From positions 9,761-73,760 of the forward strand of contig CAYZWU010000025.1 in the NCBI GenBank assembly GCA_964482235.1: a stretch of DNA of 64,000 bases, given 5' to 3'. This document shows positions 43,394 to 52,552 of this stretch, piece by piece (position 1 is the stretch's first letter; the number at the start of each line of letters is the position of its first letter). This DNA comes from CAYZWU01 sp964482235. GTDB lineage: Bacteria > Planctomycetota > B15-G4 > CAYZWU01. The notes under the pieces were generated by a model. It worked only from the letters and a program-made list of their open reading frames with translations. It ran no database searches and was not told the origin of the DNA. Both the position numbers and the translations under genes were made by a program.

Positions 43394-44740
43394 TCAGTAC
43401 CCCAGGCTCTTCATCCGCTCGATCTCCTCCTTTGATCGAGGTCCCACCGTGCCGGCTTCCCGGACGCTCGTCCGGAAGCGCTTCAAGCGATCCCCGAGCT
43501 CCTTGACCAGGCCGGGATGCTTCTCCTTGATATTGTTCATTTCCCCGGGATCGGACTCGAGGTCGAAGAGAAGCTCTTCACCGGTGGTGCGGTTGAAGCA
43601 GAGCTTGAAGCGGCTGTTGCGCACCATGCTCTTGATGTCCGGCTCGGTGTTCTTCCAGTCCGCCTCGGCATAGGCGTAGCGGCCGGACCTCTCCGCCTCT
43701 CCGAACAGGTCGGTCCCGTTGAAGGAGTGCTCGACATCGATGTCGAGGCGCGCCAGGACGGTGGGGACGATGTCGGCGACCATGCAGAGGTCGGTGATCG
43801 TCTTCTTCTGCGGGATTCCCGGTCCGCGCAGGATCAGGGGGACGTGAAGGATCTCGCGATACATCGTCCGTCCGTGAAGCACGCCTCCATGCTCCAGGAA
43901 CTCCTCTCCATGGTCCGAGGTGAAGACGATCAGCGTGTTCGAATCGAGGCCGCTTTTCGCCACGTGGTCGAAGAGGCGCCCGAGCTGCCTGTCGAGCTGT
44001 CGAATCTCGGCGTCGTAGAGGTCGGAGACGTGCTTGATGTCCTCGGGCTTGTAGGTGAGCTCGCCGTCGCGGATCTGCTGGAGCTGGGAGGTCGAGCCGT
44101 CGGCGTAGCCGTCGTAGGGGCCGATGAACATCTCCCGGAACTCGCTGTCCGGCGTGTAGTCGCTGTGCACGTCGTAGTAGTGAAGAAAGAGAAAGAACTG
44201 CTGGTCGCCGTACTTGTCGAGCCAGGAGATGGCGCTGTCCGTGATCGCCCTTCCCTGGACCGGACCGAGCTCGGGGAAGCCCTGAAAGGTGAGGAAGCCC
44301 TGCGACAGCCCCTGCTTCCTGCTGAGCCAGTGGGAGTTCATCATAGCCCCGGTCATGAATCCCTCCTTGCTCAGGATCGAGGCCAGAGTGGGGACGTCGG
44401 GAAGGAGGACCTTCGATTCGTCCACCACGCCGTTCCTGTGGGGATAGAGGCCGGTGAGCATGGTCGTGTGGGACGGCAGCGTCCAGGGCGACTGGGCCAC
44501 GGCGTTGTCGAAGAGGGTTCCGGCGGCGGCGAACAGGTCGAGGGCCGGGGACGTGGGACGGTCGTAGCCGTAGCAGCCGAGCCGGTCGGCGCGGAGGGTG
44601 TCGATGGAGATGATGATCACGTTCCGTGCCGTTTCGGACCCTCCGTTGCAGCCGCCTAGGCAGACCAGCGCAAGAAGCAGAGCGGCCGCCTGCCGGAGCA
44701 GGCTTTTCCGTGTGGGTTTTCTTTCCTGTCGATGCAACAT
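43394..44740 (-). CDS. Sulfatase-superfamily lipoprotein
   Basis: A 448-residue alkaline-phosphatase-superfamily hydrolase. The N-terminus ends with lipobox LVCLGGC, so it is probably an outer or inner membrane lipoprotein. ISIDTLRADRLGCYGY supplies the metal site, and FTSDHGEEFLEHGG the second. At the place of the formylglycine Cys the sequence is SPWTLPSHTTMLTG, so Thr replaces Cys. That pattern points to a phosphoester or phosphotransfer reaction more than to a classical sulfatase. GGAG precedes the ATG at 44740. Long upstream frame ignored. Confidence 0.82.
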   Translation of the reverse strand: MLHRQERKPTRKSLLRQAAALLLALVCLGGCNGGSETARNVIIISIDTLRADRLGCYGYDRPTSPALDLFAAAGTLFDNAVAQSPWTLPSHTTMLTGLYPHRNGVVDESKVLLPDVPTLASILSKEGFMTGAMMNSHWLSRKQGLSQGFLTFQGFPELGPVQGRAITDSAISWLDKYGDQQFFLFLHYYDVHSDYTPDSEFREMFIGPYDGYADGSTSQLQQIRDGELTYKPEDIKHVSDLYDAEIRQLDRQLGRLFDHVAKSGLDSNTLIVFTSDHGEEFLEHGGVLHGRTMYREILHVPLILRGPGIPQKKTITDLCMVADIVPTVLARLDIDVEHSFNGTDLFGEAERSGRYAYAEADWKNTEPDIKSMVRNSRFKLCFNRTTGEELLFDLESDPGEMNNIKEKHPGLVKELGDRLKRFRTSVREAGTVGPRSKEEIERMKSLGY

Positions 44741-44742
44741 CG

Positions 44743-46023
44743 CTACTCCGTCTGGAAGAGGATCTCGTTCTCCACCGCTTCCATGCAGACAGGACAGTAC
44801 ACCGATGTCCTCAGGGAACGCATGACGCAGTCGAGGCAGGGTCGGTAGATGCCTTTCGTCTGATAGCCCGCTCCTTCGAAGCAGCCGACCTTGCCGGCGT
44901 GGTCCCTGTGGGGCGGCGTGGGGAGAGGAGTCCCCTTCTCGATGAACTTCTTCCACTTCACGTTGCGCGGATCGAGCATGGCCGTGACGTTGGCCTCCCA
45001 CGGCTCCGTTCCCTTGGGATGGAACTGCTCGTAGGTGACGCCGCCGACGTACTCGTCCGCCAGCCCGGTGATGGCATGGCCCAGCTCGTGGATCAGCACC
45101 TGCGAGAGCACGCCCGACCGGCCGCAGCAGACTACATAGAGGTTGTAGATTCCGCCGCCTCCCATCCTGGTCTCGTTGAAGATCAGGATGATCACGTCGT
45201 GCGGCGCTGCGGCGGCGGCGTCGTAGAGGGTGTGGATCTCCGTCGTGAGCGAGTAGCGCGCGATGTCGAAGGTGTTGAAGGCCACGCCGAGGGCCGTGTT
45301 CCTGAACAGGCCGCGGCGCGGCTCGTCCACGCCCGAATCCTCGGACGGGGTCCGCACCGCCCAGGCGTTGAAGCGGCTGCGGTGCTTCTTGAAAGGCTCC
45401 TGCTCGAAGATGAGCTTGAAGACCTTCCTGGCGTCCTTGTCGAACCGGCTCATCTCCTTGTCCTGGTAGCCGTCGCCCAGGATGAGGATGTCCACCTTCT
45501 CCGACGGCTCGCCGTTGTTCATCAGCGGCTTCACCTTGGCGTCCCTGAAGGGGTTGTCCTTCACGATGAATCGGCTTTCCATCGGGATCTTCTGCTCCAG
45601 GATCGCCGTCCAGCCCTTTTCGCGATCGCGCTTCAGGACGGTGAGGATCACGGGAGCCTTGGGGAAGGGAGCCAGCAGCGTGTGCTCCATCGCCCGCCAG
45701 GCGCCTTCGCGCGCCTCCCGGATCGTGCGCCACTCGTTGAACAGGGCGCAGTATCCCTTCATGAAGATCACGCGCCCCGAGGCCGCGTCGCGAAGCAGGT
45801 ACCTGTACATCCCCAGGTTCCTGTCATCCACCAGCCTCTTCTTCGAGCCGGAGAAGATCTTCTCCTCCTTGAGCCTGTGGATGCAGGCCTTTTCCGTGCT
45901 GCTCGTGCCCACGTGGTGGATGTCGATCCGGAGCGACTTGTCGAGAAAGAAATCGTCGAAGCGCAGCTCCGGCTCGGCCTGAGGGGCCGCCAGAGCAAGG
46001 AGGAGAAGAATGGACTGGATCAT
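44743..46023 (-). CDS. M64-family secreted zinc metallopeptidase
   Basis: A 426-residue exported peptidase of the IgA-peptidase M64 family. Short signal peptide (SILLLLALAAPQA), an N-terminal beta domain, then VDILILGDGYQDKEM and the zinc site HELGHAITGLADEY (HExxH near residue 320). A Cys-rich end (CLDCVMRS ... CPVC) follows. It lies 17 bases after a lipoprotein gene and two bases before the sulfatase-fold gene. Confidence 0.9.
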   Translation of the reverse strand: MIQSILLLLALAAPQAEPELRFDDFFLDKSLRIDIHHVGTSSTEKACIHRLKEEKIFSGSKKRLVDDRNLGMYRYLLRDAASGRVIFMKGYCALFNEWRTIREAREGAWRAMEHTLLAPFPKAPVILTVLKRDREKGWTAILEQKIPMESRFIVKDNPFRDAKVKPLMNNGEPSEKVDILILGDGYQDKEMSRFDKDARKVFKLIFEQEPFKKHRSRFNAWAVRTPSEDSGVDEPRRGLFRNTALGVAFNTFDIARYSLTTEIHTLYDAAAAAPHDVIILIFNETRMGGGGIYNLYVVCCGRSGVLSQVLIHELGHAITGLADEYVGGVTYEQFHPKGTEPWEANVTAMLDPRNVKWKKFIEKGTPLPTPPHRDHAGKVGCFEGAGYQTKGIYRPCLDCVMRSLRTSVYCPVCMEAVENEILFQTE

Positions 46024-46040
46024 GGCACTCTCTTCTTTCG

Positions 46041-46967
46041 CTAGAGCCGAAGCATCGTCCGCGGTTCCTCGTGGGATGTCGGTATGTGGTCGTGGAGTGG
46101 GCCGTGCAGGCCGCCCAGGATTTCACCGGTGCGCACGTCGATCGATCGCAGGTTGAAGCCCATGGCACTGTCGGCGCCGATGATCGTCGTGGCTCCGGAC
46201 AGCTGGAGGCGCTTCCTGTTGGTGGTGTCGAAGAAGTCGCTGGACTGCCGCTTGCTCTCGCGCGCCAGGAGATGGAGAAGATCCCGGACCGCCACGGTGT
46301 AGCGGCCGCGGCTCGCCTTGTGGAGCCCGGTGAGAAGGGCGCTCTTCACCTCGTCGTCCAGGGACGGCTGCACCACGACGGTGTCGTCGTCCCGGATCCA
46401 GCGGCTTATCTTCTTCGCCACCTTGCGCGGTGTGTCCGGGTAGTACGACCACGACGCGATGACGCTGCCCGTGCTGATGTCGATCGCCACCATGTGCAGG
46501 TAGGATGTGAACCAGTACTCCTCCTTCACCTCCCTGTCGCCGCCGCTCGCATCATCCTTGAAGACCTTTGCCTTGCAGTCGTTGCCCCAGGCGATCACCA
46601 CGGTGTCGGCGCTGATCAGGTCGCCGAGGCGGACGCGCGTGTCGGCATCGAAGGCGTCGCTGCGCGCCGTTTTCTGCTCTTTCTGTATCAGGGGGATGAG
46701 GTTGCGCTCCACCAGCTTGATCGTGGTGCTGGGGCGCCTCTTCTTCGCTTCGAGGAACGCCTCCATCATGGAGCACGGCGGCTTGGTGAAGCCGCGTATG
46801 TCCCCCTCGAGAGCGATGATCCTATCCGTGCCGAGCTTTTCGAGCTGGTCGAGGATGGCCAGCGCTCCCTCGGCGGCGTTCTCGTGCACCGAGGCGACGC
46901 GGCAGCCTCCCGTCGAGATGAGAAGCACGGCAAGCCAGGTCGCAGCCACAGCGTTCCGCATCTTCAT
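46041..46967 (-). CDS. Uncharacterised lipoprotein (CsgG/FlgO-like features)
   Basis: A 308-residue lipoprotein with lipobox ISTGGC. I start at the ATG at 46967 with AAAGGAG six bases upstream; a start at 47078 lacks this. The body contains ALAILDQLEKLGTDRIIALEGDIRGF and two similar motifs, DISTGSVIASW and DVRTGEILGGL, reminiscent of CsgG/FlgO-type outer membrane lipoproteins, though I cannot confirm the family. First gene of the long minus-strand run. Confidence 0.65.
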   Translation of the reverse strand: MKMRNAVAATWLAVLLISTGGCRVASVHENAAEGALAILDQLEKLGTDRIIALEGDIRGFTKPPCSMMEAFLEAKKRRPSTTIKLVERNLIPLIQKEQKTARSDAFDADTRVRLGDLISADTVVIAWGNDCKAKVFKDDASGGDREVKEEYWFTSYLHMVAIDISTGSVIASWSYYPDTPRKVAKKISRWIRDDDTVVVQPSLDDEVKSALLTGLHKASRGRYTVAVRDLLHLLARESKRQSSDFFDTTNRKRLQLSGATTIIGADSAMGFNLRSIDVRTGEILGGLHGPLHDHIPTSHEEPRTMLRL

Positions 46968-46998
46968 TTTCTGCTCCTTTCCTGAGTTCGAGCTCTCC

Positions 46999-47027
46999 AT
47001 AGAATCAACTCCAGCGGATGTTGTCAA
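46999..47027 (-). promoter_or_regulatory. Possible promoter for the lipoprotein-M64-sulfatase-deoBA run
   Basis: Minus strand TTGACA (47027-47022), 17-base spacer, TTCTAT (47004-46999), giving a ~25-base leader before the ATG at 46967. The -35 is perfect; the -10 is weak. Confidence 0.42.
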
Positions 47028-47149
47028 TTCGCCCGGGTCGTTCCGCGCACTATATTCGATTGACGGCTGTCGACTCATTTGAGAAAGTCGCGGCTGTTTT
47101 CTTTCGTCCTTGAAGCCGACACTTTCTGATTCCGCGCCGGAGAATCGAG

Positions 47150-48733
47150 TTGGAGAACCTCGAAAGGAACGAGACCTTCACCTCAAGGTGGGGCATGCTC
47201 TTCTCGATCCTGGGTATCGCCGTCGGCACGGGCAATATCTGGCGGTTCCCGAGAATTGCGGCCAAGAACTGCGGCGAGGGAGGAGCGGGCGGCTTCCTGA
47301 TCGCCTGGGCCGTCTTTCTCCTGATGTGGTCCGTGCCCCTGATCATCGCCGAGCTGGCGATCGGGCGGCGCAGCCGTCTCGGCGTGGCCGGCAGCTTCGG
47401 CAAGTTCCTGTCGGGGCGTTTCGTCTGGATGGGCGCCTTCGTGGGCATCGTGGCCACGGCGATCATGTTCTACTACTCCGTGGTGAACGGGTGGTGCCTC
47501 TTCTATCTGGCGAAGACGACCTTCGAGGGTCTTCCCACGGACATCGATGCCTCACGGGCGATGTGGGATGACTTCCAGGCGGGCGGCTTCCCCGTCCTCT
47601 TCCATCTCCTGGTCATGGTGGCCGGCGCTCTGGTGGTGGTTCGCGGCATACGCGCCATAGAGAAGGTGAACCGCGTGCTCGTACCCACTCTGCTTCTCAT
47701 CGTTCTGGTCTCGGCAATCCGCGCCTTCACCCTGCCCGGCGCATTCGAAGGGATCAAGTTTCTTTTCACACCCGATCTGACCGTCCTGGCTGATCCGAAC
47801 GTCTGGCTCGAGGCCTTGACTCAGAACGCGTGGGACACCGGGGCGGGATGGGGTTTGATCCTGACCTATGCCGTCTACATGCAGAGAAAACAGGGCGTGA
47901 CCCTGAACGCCTGCCTCACCGGTTTCGGGAACAACTCGGTGTCGCTCCTGGCGGCCATGACGATCTTTGCCACGGTTTTTGCCACCGTGGGGGGGAGTGC
48001 GGGCCAGGAAAAAGTCGATCCGGCTGCCGTCCAGTCCGCAGGAGTTGCCTCGGGAGGCGAGGAGTCCGCGAGTCTTCGGGGACTGGAGGATCCGGTCACG
48101 CGTCTCAAGACGTCGGGTCCCGCCTCCACGGGTCTCACCTTCATCTGGATGCCGAAGCTGTTCCAGGAGATGCCCTTTGGCCGCACCTTCGCCATCCTCT
48201 TCTTCCTCGGGCTGGCCTTCGCCGCCTTCTCCTCGCTTCTCTCCATGGTGGAGCTGGCGTCCCGTTCCCTCGTGGACATGGGGATGGCGCGGACCAAGGC
48301 GGTTCTGCTGGTCTGCATCGTGGGTTATGCCCTGGGGGTGCCGTCCGCCATCAGCATCGATTATTTCTGCAATCAGGACTTCGTCTGGGGCGTTGCGCTC
48401 ATGATCTCCGGGGCTTTCATCGCCTTTCTCTGCATCCGATACGGTGCAACAAGGTTCCGGACGGAGGTGATCAACCTGGAGGTCCGGGACGTGACCCTGG
48501 GCGGATGGTGGGATCTTGTCATCCGTTACGTGATCCCTCTGGAGTGTTTGATCCTCATCAGCTGGTGGATGTATCAATCCGCAACGGTCTTCGCACGAGA
48601 GAGCTGGTACGATCCTTTCTCGACCTACAGCGTGGCGACGTGCGTCTGCCAGTGGGGTATCGTCGCGGGGTTGCTGATCTTGTGCAACCGGTTCATGGCA
48701 CGGAAGATCCTGAAAGAGACGGGCGCGGGTTAG
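47150..48733 (+). CDS. NSS (SNF)-family sodium-dependent transporter
   Basis: A 527-residue neurotransmitter:sodium symporter-type protein, usually importing amino acids with Na+. The N-terminal segment SRWGMLFSILGIAVGTGNIWRFPRIAAKNCGEG is the TM1 sodium site (residues about 12-45). A ~45-residue polar insertion (GQEKVDPAAVQ ... RLKTSGP) lies in the loop around TM7-8. The start is TTG at 47150 with GGAGA upstream. Ten bases downstream is the small MetS-like subunit. Confidence 0.9.
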   Translation: MENLERNETFTSRWGMLFSILGIAVGTGNIWRFPRIAAKNCGEGGAGGFLIAWAVFLLMWSVPLIIAELAIGRRSRLGVAGSFGKFLSGRFVWMGAFVGIVATAIMFYYSVVNGWCLFYLAKTTFEGLPTDIDASRAMWDDFQAGGFPVLFHLLVMVAGALVVVRGIRAIEKVNRVLVPTLLLIVLVSAIRAFTLPGAFEGIKFLFTPDLTVLADPNVWLEALTQNAWDTGAGWGLILTYAVYMQRKQGVTLNACLTGFGNNSVSLLAAMTIFATVFATVGGSAGQEKVDPAAVQSAGVASGGEESASLRGLEDPVTRLKTSGPASTGLTFIWMPKLFQEMPFGRTFAILFFLGLAFAAFSSLLSMVELASRSLVDMGMARTKAVLLVCIVGYALGVPSAISIDYFCNQDFVWGVALMISGAFIAFLCIRYGATRFRTEVINLEVRDVTLGGWWDLVIRYVIPLECLILISWWMYQSATVFARESWYDPFSTYSVATCVCQWGIVAGLLILCNRFMARKILKETGAG

Positions 48734-48743
48734 GAGTAGGGCC

Positions 48744-48890
48744 GTGGAGATAGAGACTCTGGCCGTGATGATCGTGATCATCGGATTCGTCTGGGGAGGC
48801 TTTCTCTTCTTCCTGGTCAAGGCACTCCGGAGCGAGAAGAGGAAGAGAGCGGGAGCGGGTTCATCCATGGATCGGCAAGGTACACCATGA
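48744..48890 (+). CDS. MetS-like NSS transporter small subunit
   Basis: A 48-residue single-span membrane protein: GTG start at 48744, AGGAG seven bases upstream, hydrophobic core LAVMIVIIGFVWGGFLFFLV then a basic tail (KALRSEKRKR). Size, WGG in the helix and position right after an NSS transporter match the MetS family of tiny accessory subunits needed by MetP-type importers. Its stop overlaps the tex start (ATGA). It is shorter than most gene callers report. Confidence 0.82.
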   Translation: MEIETLAVMIVIIGFVWGGFLFFLVKALRSEKRKRAGAGSSMDRQGTP

Positions 48891-51031
48891 ACGACAGCCA
48901 CATCGCACAGATTGCCAGGGAAGAGAGCATGGGCGAGGATCGTGTCCGCGCCACGGCGGCGCTTCTCGATCAGGGCGCCACCGTTCCCTTCATCTCCCGC
49001 TACAGGAAGGAGGCCACCGGCTCTCTCGACGAGGTCGCCGTCACGACGATCCGCGATCGCCTGGAGAAGCTGGCCGAGATCGACGGCCGCCGCGTGGCGA
49101 TTCTCAAGTCCCTCGAGGAGAGGGAGATCCTCAACGACGAGCTTGCCGGCAAGATCCGCTCGGCCGCCACGATGACGGTTCTCGAGGACATCTACCTCCC
49201 CTTTCGCCCCAAGCGGCGCACACGCGCCACCATGGCTCGCGAGAAGGGGCTCGAGCCGCTGGCCCTGCTGCTTTTCGCCCAGGATCTTCCTCCCGTCGAT
49301 CCGGCCGGCGAGGCCGCCGCCTTCGTGAACGAGGAGAAGGGGGTGGGTTCCATCGAGGACGCGCTGACCGGCGCGCGCCATATCATGGCCGAGAAGATCA
49401 GCGAGGACGAGGATGCGCGTTCGCGTCTGCGCGATCTCTTCCTGCGGCGCGCCTCGATCCGCTCCAGGGTGATCAAGGGCAAGGAGGACGAGGGAGCCAA
49501 GTTCAGGGACTACTTCGAATGGGAGGAGCCGGCGGCCGAGTCTCCGTCCCATCGTGTCCTGGCCATGCGGCGCGGCGAGAAGGAGAAGTTTCTTTCCCTC
49601 CGTGTGGCTCCGCCCGAGGAAGAAGCGATCGCCCTCCTGAACCGGCTTTTCGTCAAGGGGGACTCTCCTGCCTCCGCCCAGGTCGCCGCAGCCGTGGAGG
49701 ACGGATACAGGAGGCTGCTCGGCCCGTCGATGGAGGCGGAGATCCGCGCCGAGATGAAGCGCCGCGCCGACGAGGAGGCGATCCGCGTCTTCACCGCCAA
49801 TATGCGGGAGCTCCTGCTGGCGTCGCCTCTCGGCGAGAAGAACGTCCTGGCTCTCGACCCGGGATTTCGCACGGGCTGCAAGCTGGTCTGTCTCGACAGG
49901 TCGGGGAAGCTCCTTCACAACGAGACGATTTTTCCCCACTCCTCCCAGCGGCAGAGCGAGGCGGCCGGTCGGACGGTGCTCAGGCTGTGCGAGGAATTCC
50001 AGGTGGAAGCGATAGCCGTGGGAAACGGCACGGCCGGACGGGAGACGGAGGCCTTCGTGCGGCGTCTCGGCCTGCCGCCTTCGGTGGCGATCGTGCTCGT
50101 CAACGAGTCGGGCGCCTCGATCTACTCGGCATCGGAGACGGCGCGGGAGGAGTTTCCCGACCACGACGTGACGGTGCGCGGCGCCGTGTCGATCGGCCGG
50201 CGGCTGATGGATCCCCTGGCCGAGCTGGTGAAGATCGATCCCCGGTCGATCGGCGTGGGGCAGTACCAGCACGACGTGGATCAGAAAGCCTTGAAGCGGA
50301 GCCTGGACGACGTGGTCACCATCTGCGTGAACGCCGTGGGCGTCGACCTCAACACGGCCTCGAAGCAGCTCCTCACCTACGTTTCCGGCCTGGGCCCGCA
50401 GCTGGCCGGCAACATCGTGGCCTATCGCGACGAGAACGGTGCCTTCCCGAGCCGGGCCAGGCTGAAGAAGGTGCCGCGCCTTGGACCCAAGGCGTTCGAG
50501 CAGGCGGCCGGCTTTCTTCGCATCCGGGGCGGCACGAATCCTCTCGACGCCAGCGCCGTGCATCCCGAGACCTACTCCATCGTCACGGCCATGGCCAAGG
50601 ACGTGGGCTGCACGATAGGCGACCTGATGCGCCGCGACGACCTGCGAAAGGGGATCAGGCTGGAGCGCTGGGTCACCGACAAGGCGGGGCTTCCCACGCT
50701 GCGCGACATCGTTGCCGAGCTCGCCCGCCCGGGCCGCGACCCGCGTGAGAGGTTCGAGGCCTTCGCCTTCGCCGAGGGGATAGAGAAGATCGATGACGTG
50801 AAGCAGGGGATGAAGGTGCCGGGCGTGGTCACCAACGTGACGGCCTTCGGCGCCTTTGTCGATATCGGGGTGCACCAGGACGGCCTGGTGCATATCAGCC
50901 AGCTGGCCGATCGGTTCGTCAGGGATCCGGCCGAGGTGGTGAAAGTGGGCCAGACAGTGCAGGTCCATGTGCTGGATGTGGATCTGGACCGGAACCGGAT
51001 CGCTCTGTCGATGAAGACTGCTCGTTCTTGA
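48887..51031 (+). CDS. tex: Tex-family transcription accessory protein
   Basis: A 714-residue nucleic-acid-binding protein. N-terminal helical Tex region, YqgF/RNase H-like domain (NVLALDPGFRTGCKLVCLD), the helix-hairpin-helix segment (NIVAYRDENGAFPSRARLKKV) and a C-terminal S1 domain (VPGVVTNVTAFGAFVDIG ... LVHISQLADRFV). Length matches the family (about 720-780). It is translationally coupled to the small transporter subunit, an unexpected partner. Confidence 0.95.
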   Translation: MNDSHIAQIAREESMGEDRVRATAALLDQGATVPFISRYRKEATGSLDEVAVTTIRDRLEKLAEIDGRRVAILKSLEEREILNDELAGKIRSAATMTVLEDIYLPFRPKRRTRATMAREKGLEPLALLLFAQDLPPVDPAGEAAAFVNEEKGVGSIEDALTGARHIMAEKISEDEDARSRLRDLFLRRASIRSRVIKGKEDEGAKFRDYFEWEEPAAESPSHRVLAMRRGEKEKFLSLRVAPPEEEAIALLNRLFVKGDSPASAQVAAAVEDGYRRLLGPSMEAEIRAEMKRRADEEAIRVFTANMRELLLASPLGEKNVLALDPGFRTGCKLVCLDRSGKLLHNETIFPHSSQRQSEAAGRTVLRLCEEFQVEAIAVGNGTAGRETEAFVRRLGLPPSVAIVLVNESGASIYSASETAREEFPDHDVTVRGAVSIGRRLMDPLAELVKIDPRSIGVGQYQHDVDQKALKRSLDDVVTICVNAVGVDLNTASKQLLTYVSGLGPQLAGNIVAYRDENGAFPSRARLKKVPRLGPKAFEQAAGFLRIRGGTNPLDASAVHPETYSIVTAMAKDVGCTIGDLMRRDDLRKGIRLERWVTDKAGLPTLRDIVAELARPGRDPRERFEAFAFAEGIEKIDDVKQGMKVPGVVTNVTAFGAFVDIGVHQDGLVHISQLADRFVRDPAEVVKVGQTVQVHVLDVDLDRNRIALSMKTARS

Positions 51032-51048
51032 TCGCGGTCCGTTCCGAA

Positions 51049-51182
51049 CCACTCCCGTTCCCGCACCCGTTTCCGCCCCTCTACCCGCCCCCGGAACAGA
51101 AGGTTCCCCTGCTGATGCGGGTCCTGGCGAGGTTGTCGTTCTGAGGAGCGGGAATCGGGATCGGGAGCGGGAATGGGAATGG
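51049..51182. repeat. CGGGA-type hexanucleotide tracts in inverted arrangement
   Basis: Pyrimidine-rich TCCCG/CCCGTT repeats (51049-51069) face purine-rich GGGAATCGGGATCGGGAGC-type repeats (51149-51182). The two tracts are largely complementary, so the space between converging tex and tauE genes can fold into one long imperfect hairpin, possibly a two-way terminator. Confidence 0.6.
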
Positions 51183-51188
51183 AAGAGG

Positions 51189-52094
51189 TTAATCGAAGAA
51201 ACCCGCCAGATACCTTACACTCACGAAAAGAATGCAGCCGCACAGCAGGAGCTTGATACCGCGGGCAGGGATATGCTTCTGGCAGCGCGCCCCGAGGTAG
51301 ATGCCGCAGCAGCCGCCGGCACCGAACAGGAGGCCCAGAAGCCAGTCGGGAGCCACGTTCATGTCAGGGTAGACGGCGGCCAGCGTATGGAAGGTGATCA
51401 CACCGGAGATCGAGCTGATGAAGGTTCCCATCAACGCGGCGCCGGCCACGGTGTAGACGGGCAGCTTGAGGATGGTCACGAAGTAGGGAGCCACGATGGA
51501 GCCGCCGCCGATCCCGTAGATCCCGCTGACAACACCCACGACGAGGCAGAAGATGAAGACCACGCCCGGCGAGAACGAGTACCCTTTTCCCTGAAAGCTG
51601 AACTCCACGCGGCGCAGGGAGAATCGCGTTCCGGAGACCTCGAAGGAGCTTCCGGGCTCCGGGCCGTCATGATCGGGCGTCGACCCCCTCTTCCCGGCCG
51701 TCGCGATCGTGTCCCAGAGAAGGCGGCCGCCGATGTAGAGGAGCACCGCACCGACAAAGAACTTGAAGGTGCGAGGATCGGGGAGGCAGGTTATCCGGAT
51801 CCAGGCCCCGACGAGGACGCCGGGCACGGAACCGGCAATGACGATGAAGGTGAGCGGCCAGACCATCCGTTTTTCGCGGATGAAGCGGTAGACGCCGCTC
51901 GGGATGGCCATGATGTTGAAGACCTGGTTCGTGGCGCTCACCGAGGGAGTGGTGTAGTTGAGGACGCTGACCTGGAAGGGGAGAAGAAGGAAGGCGCCGG
52001 ACACGCCGCCCATGGACGTGAAGAAGGAGATGACGAAAGCCACGAGGGGCGGCAGCCAGAGCGGCGTTTCCACGTCTGAGACGGGGAAGTACAT
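51189..52094 (-). CDS. TauE/SafE-family membrane transporter
   Basis: A 301-residue polytopic protein with two repeated halves; the family motif GGVSGAFLLLPF appears in the first and GIGGGSIVAPYF in the second. Such proteins export sulfite, sulfoacetate or other organosulfur anions. The start ATG at 52094 overlaps the MOSC stop (TAATG), giving coupled translation. A ~55-residue polar loop separates the halves. Confidence 0.87.
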   Translation of the reverse strand: MYFPVSDVETPLWLPPLVAFVISFFTSMGGVSGAFLLLPFQVSVLNYTTPSVSATNQVFNIMAIPSGVYRFIREKRMVWPLTFIVIAGSVPGVLVGAWIRITCLPDPRTFKFFVGAVLLYIGGRLLWDTIATAGKRGSTPDHDGPEPGSSFEVSGTRFSLRRVEFSFQGKGYSFSPGVVFIFCLVVGVVSGIYGIGGGSIVAPYFVTILKLPVYTVAGAALMGTFISSISGVITFHTLAAVYPDMNVAPDWLLGLLFGAGGCCGIYLGARCQKHIPARGIKLLLCGCILFVSVRYLAGFFD

Positions 52095-52552
52095 TACGGT
52101 CGGCCTTTCGACTTGACCTCGATGATGTCGCCCACGCGGATGACGCCACCCGACAGGACGCGGGCGAAGAGGCCTTCCCTCGGCATCACGCAGTCGCCCA
52201 CCTGCTCGAAGATGGCGCAGTGGTTGTGGCACTCCTTTCCGATCTGGGTGATCTCGAGCTCCGTCGAACCGGCGGCAAGGATGTCGCCCACCTGCAGCTG
52301 GAGGAGGTCCAGATCCTCGGTGGTGATGTTCTCGGCGAAGACCCCGGGCTGGACGTCAGCTCCCTTTCCCAGCATCTTGTCGATGCTTTCCTTGGCCAGC
52401 AGGCTGACCTGGCGATGCCAGTCTCCGGCGTGGGCATCGCCCTCGATGCCGAAGTTCTCCTTCACCGTGACCCGGTCCACGTTGGATTTCGGCACGCCCT
52501 TTCGGTCGCTCGTCGAGATCGCAACAACCCGTCCTTTTCGCTGTTTCATCAC
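52094..52552 (-). CDS. MOSC-domain protein
   Basis: A 152-residue stand-alone MOSC (molybdenum cofactor sulfurase C-terminal) domain. VKENFGIEGDAHAGDWHRQVSLL and GVFAENITTEDLDL are the hallmark segments (residues about 30-85), and the conserved Cys is in IGKECHNHCAIF. MOSC proteins bind or transfer molybdenum cofactor and act on sulfur. With the TauE/SafE transporter it suggests sulfur-compound handling. Confidence 0.88.
   Translation of the reverse strand: MMKQRKGRVVAISTSDRKGVPKSNVDRVTVKENFGIEGDAHAGDWHRQVSLLAKESIDKMLGKGADVQPGVFAENITTEDLDLLQLQVGDILAAGSTELEITQIGKECHNHCAIFEQVGDCVMPREGLFARVLSGGVIRVGDIIEVKSKGRP

Noticed and set aside
47552..51052. 1166-residue minus-strand open frame
   Set aside because: It covers the opposite strand of tex and the NSS transporter, both clear families; the frame has no domain and is a high-GC shadow.
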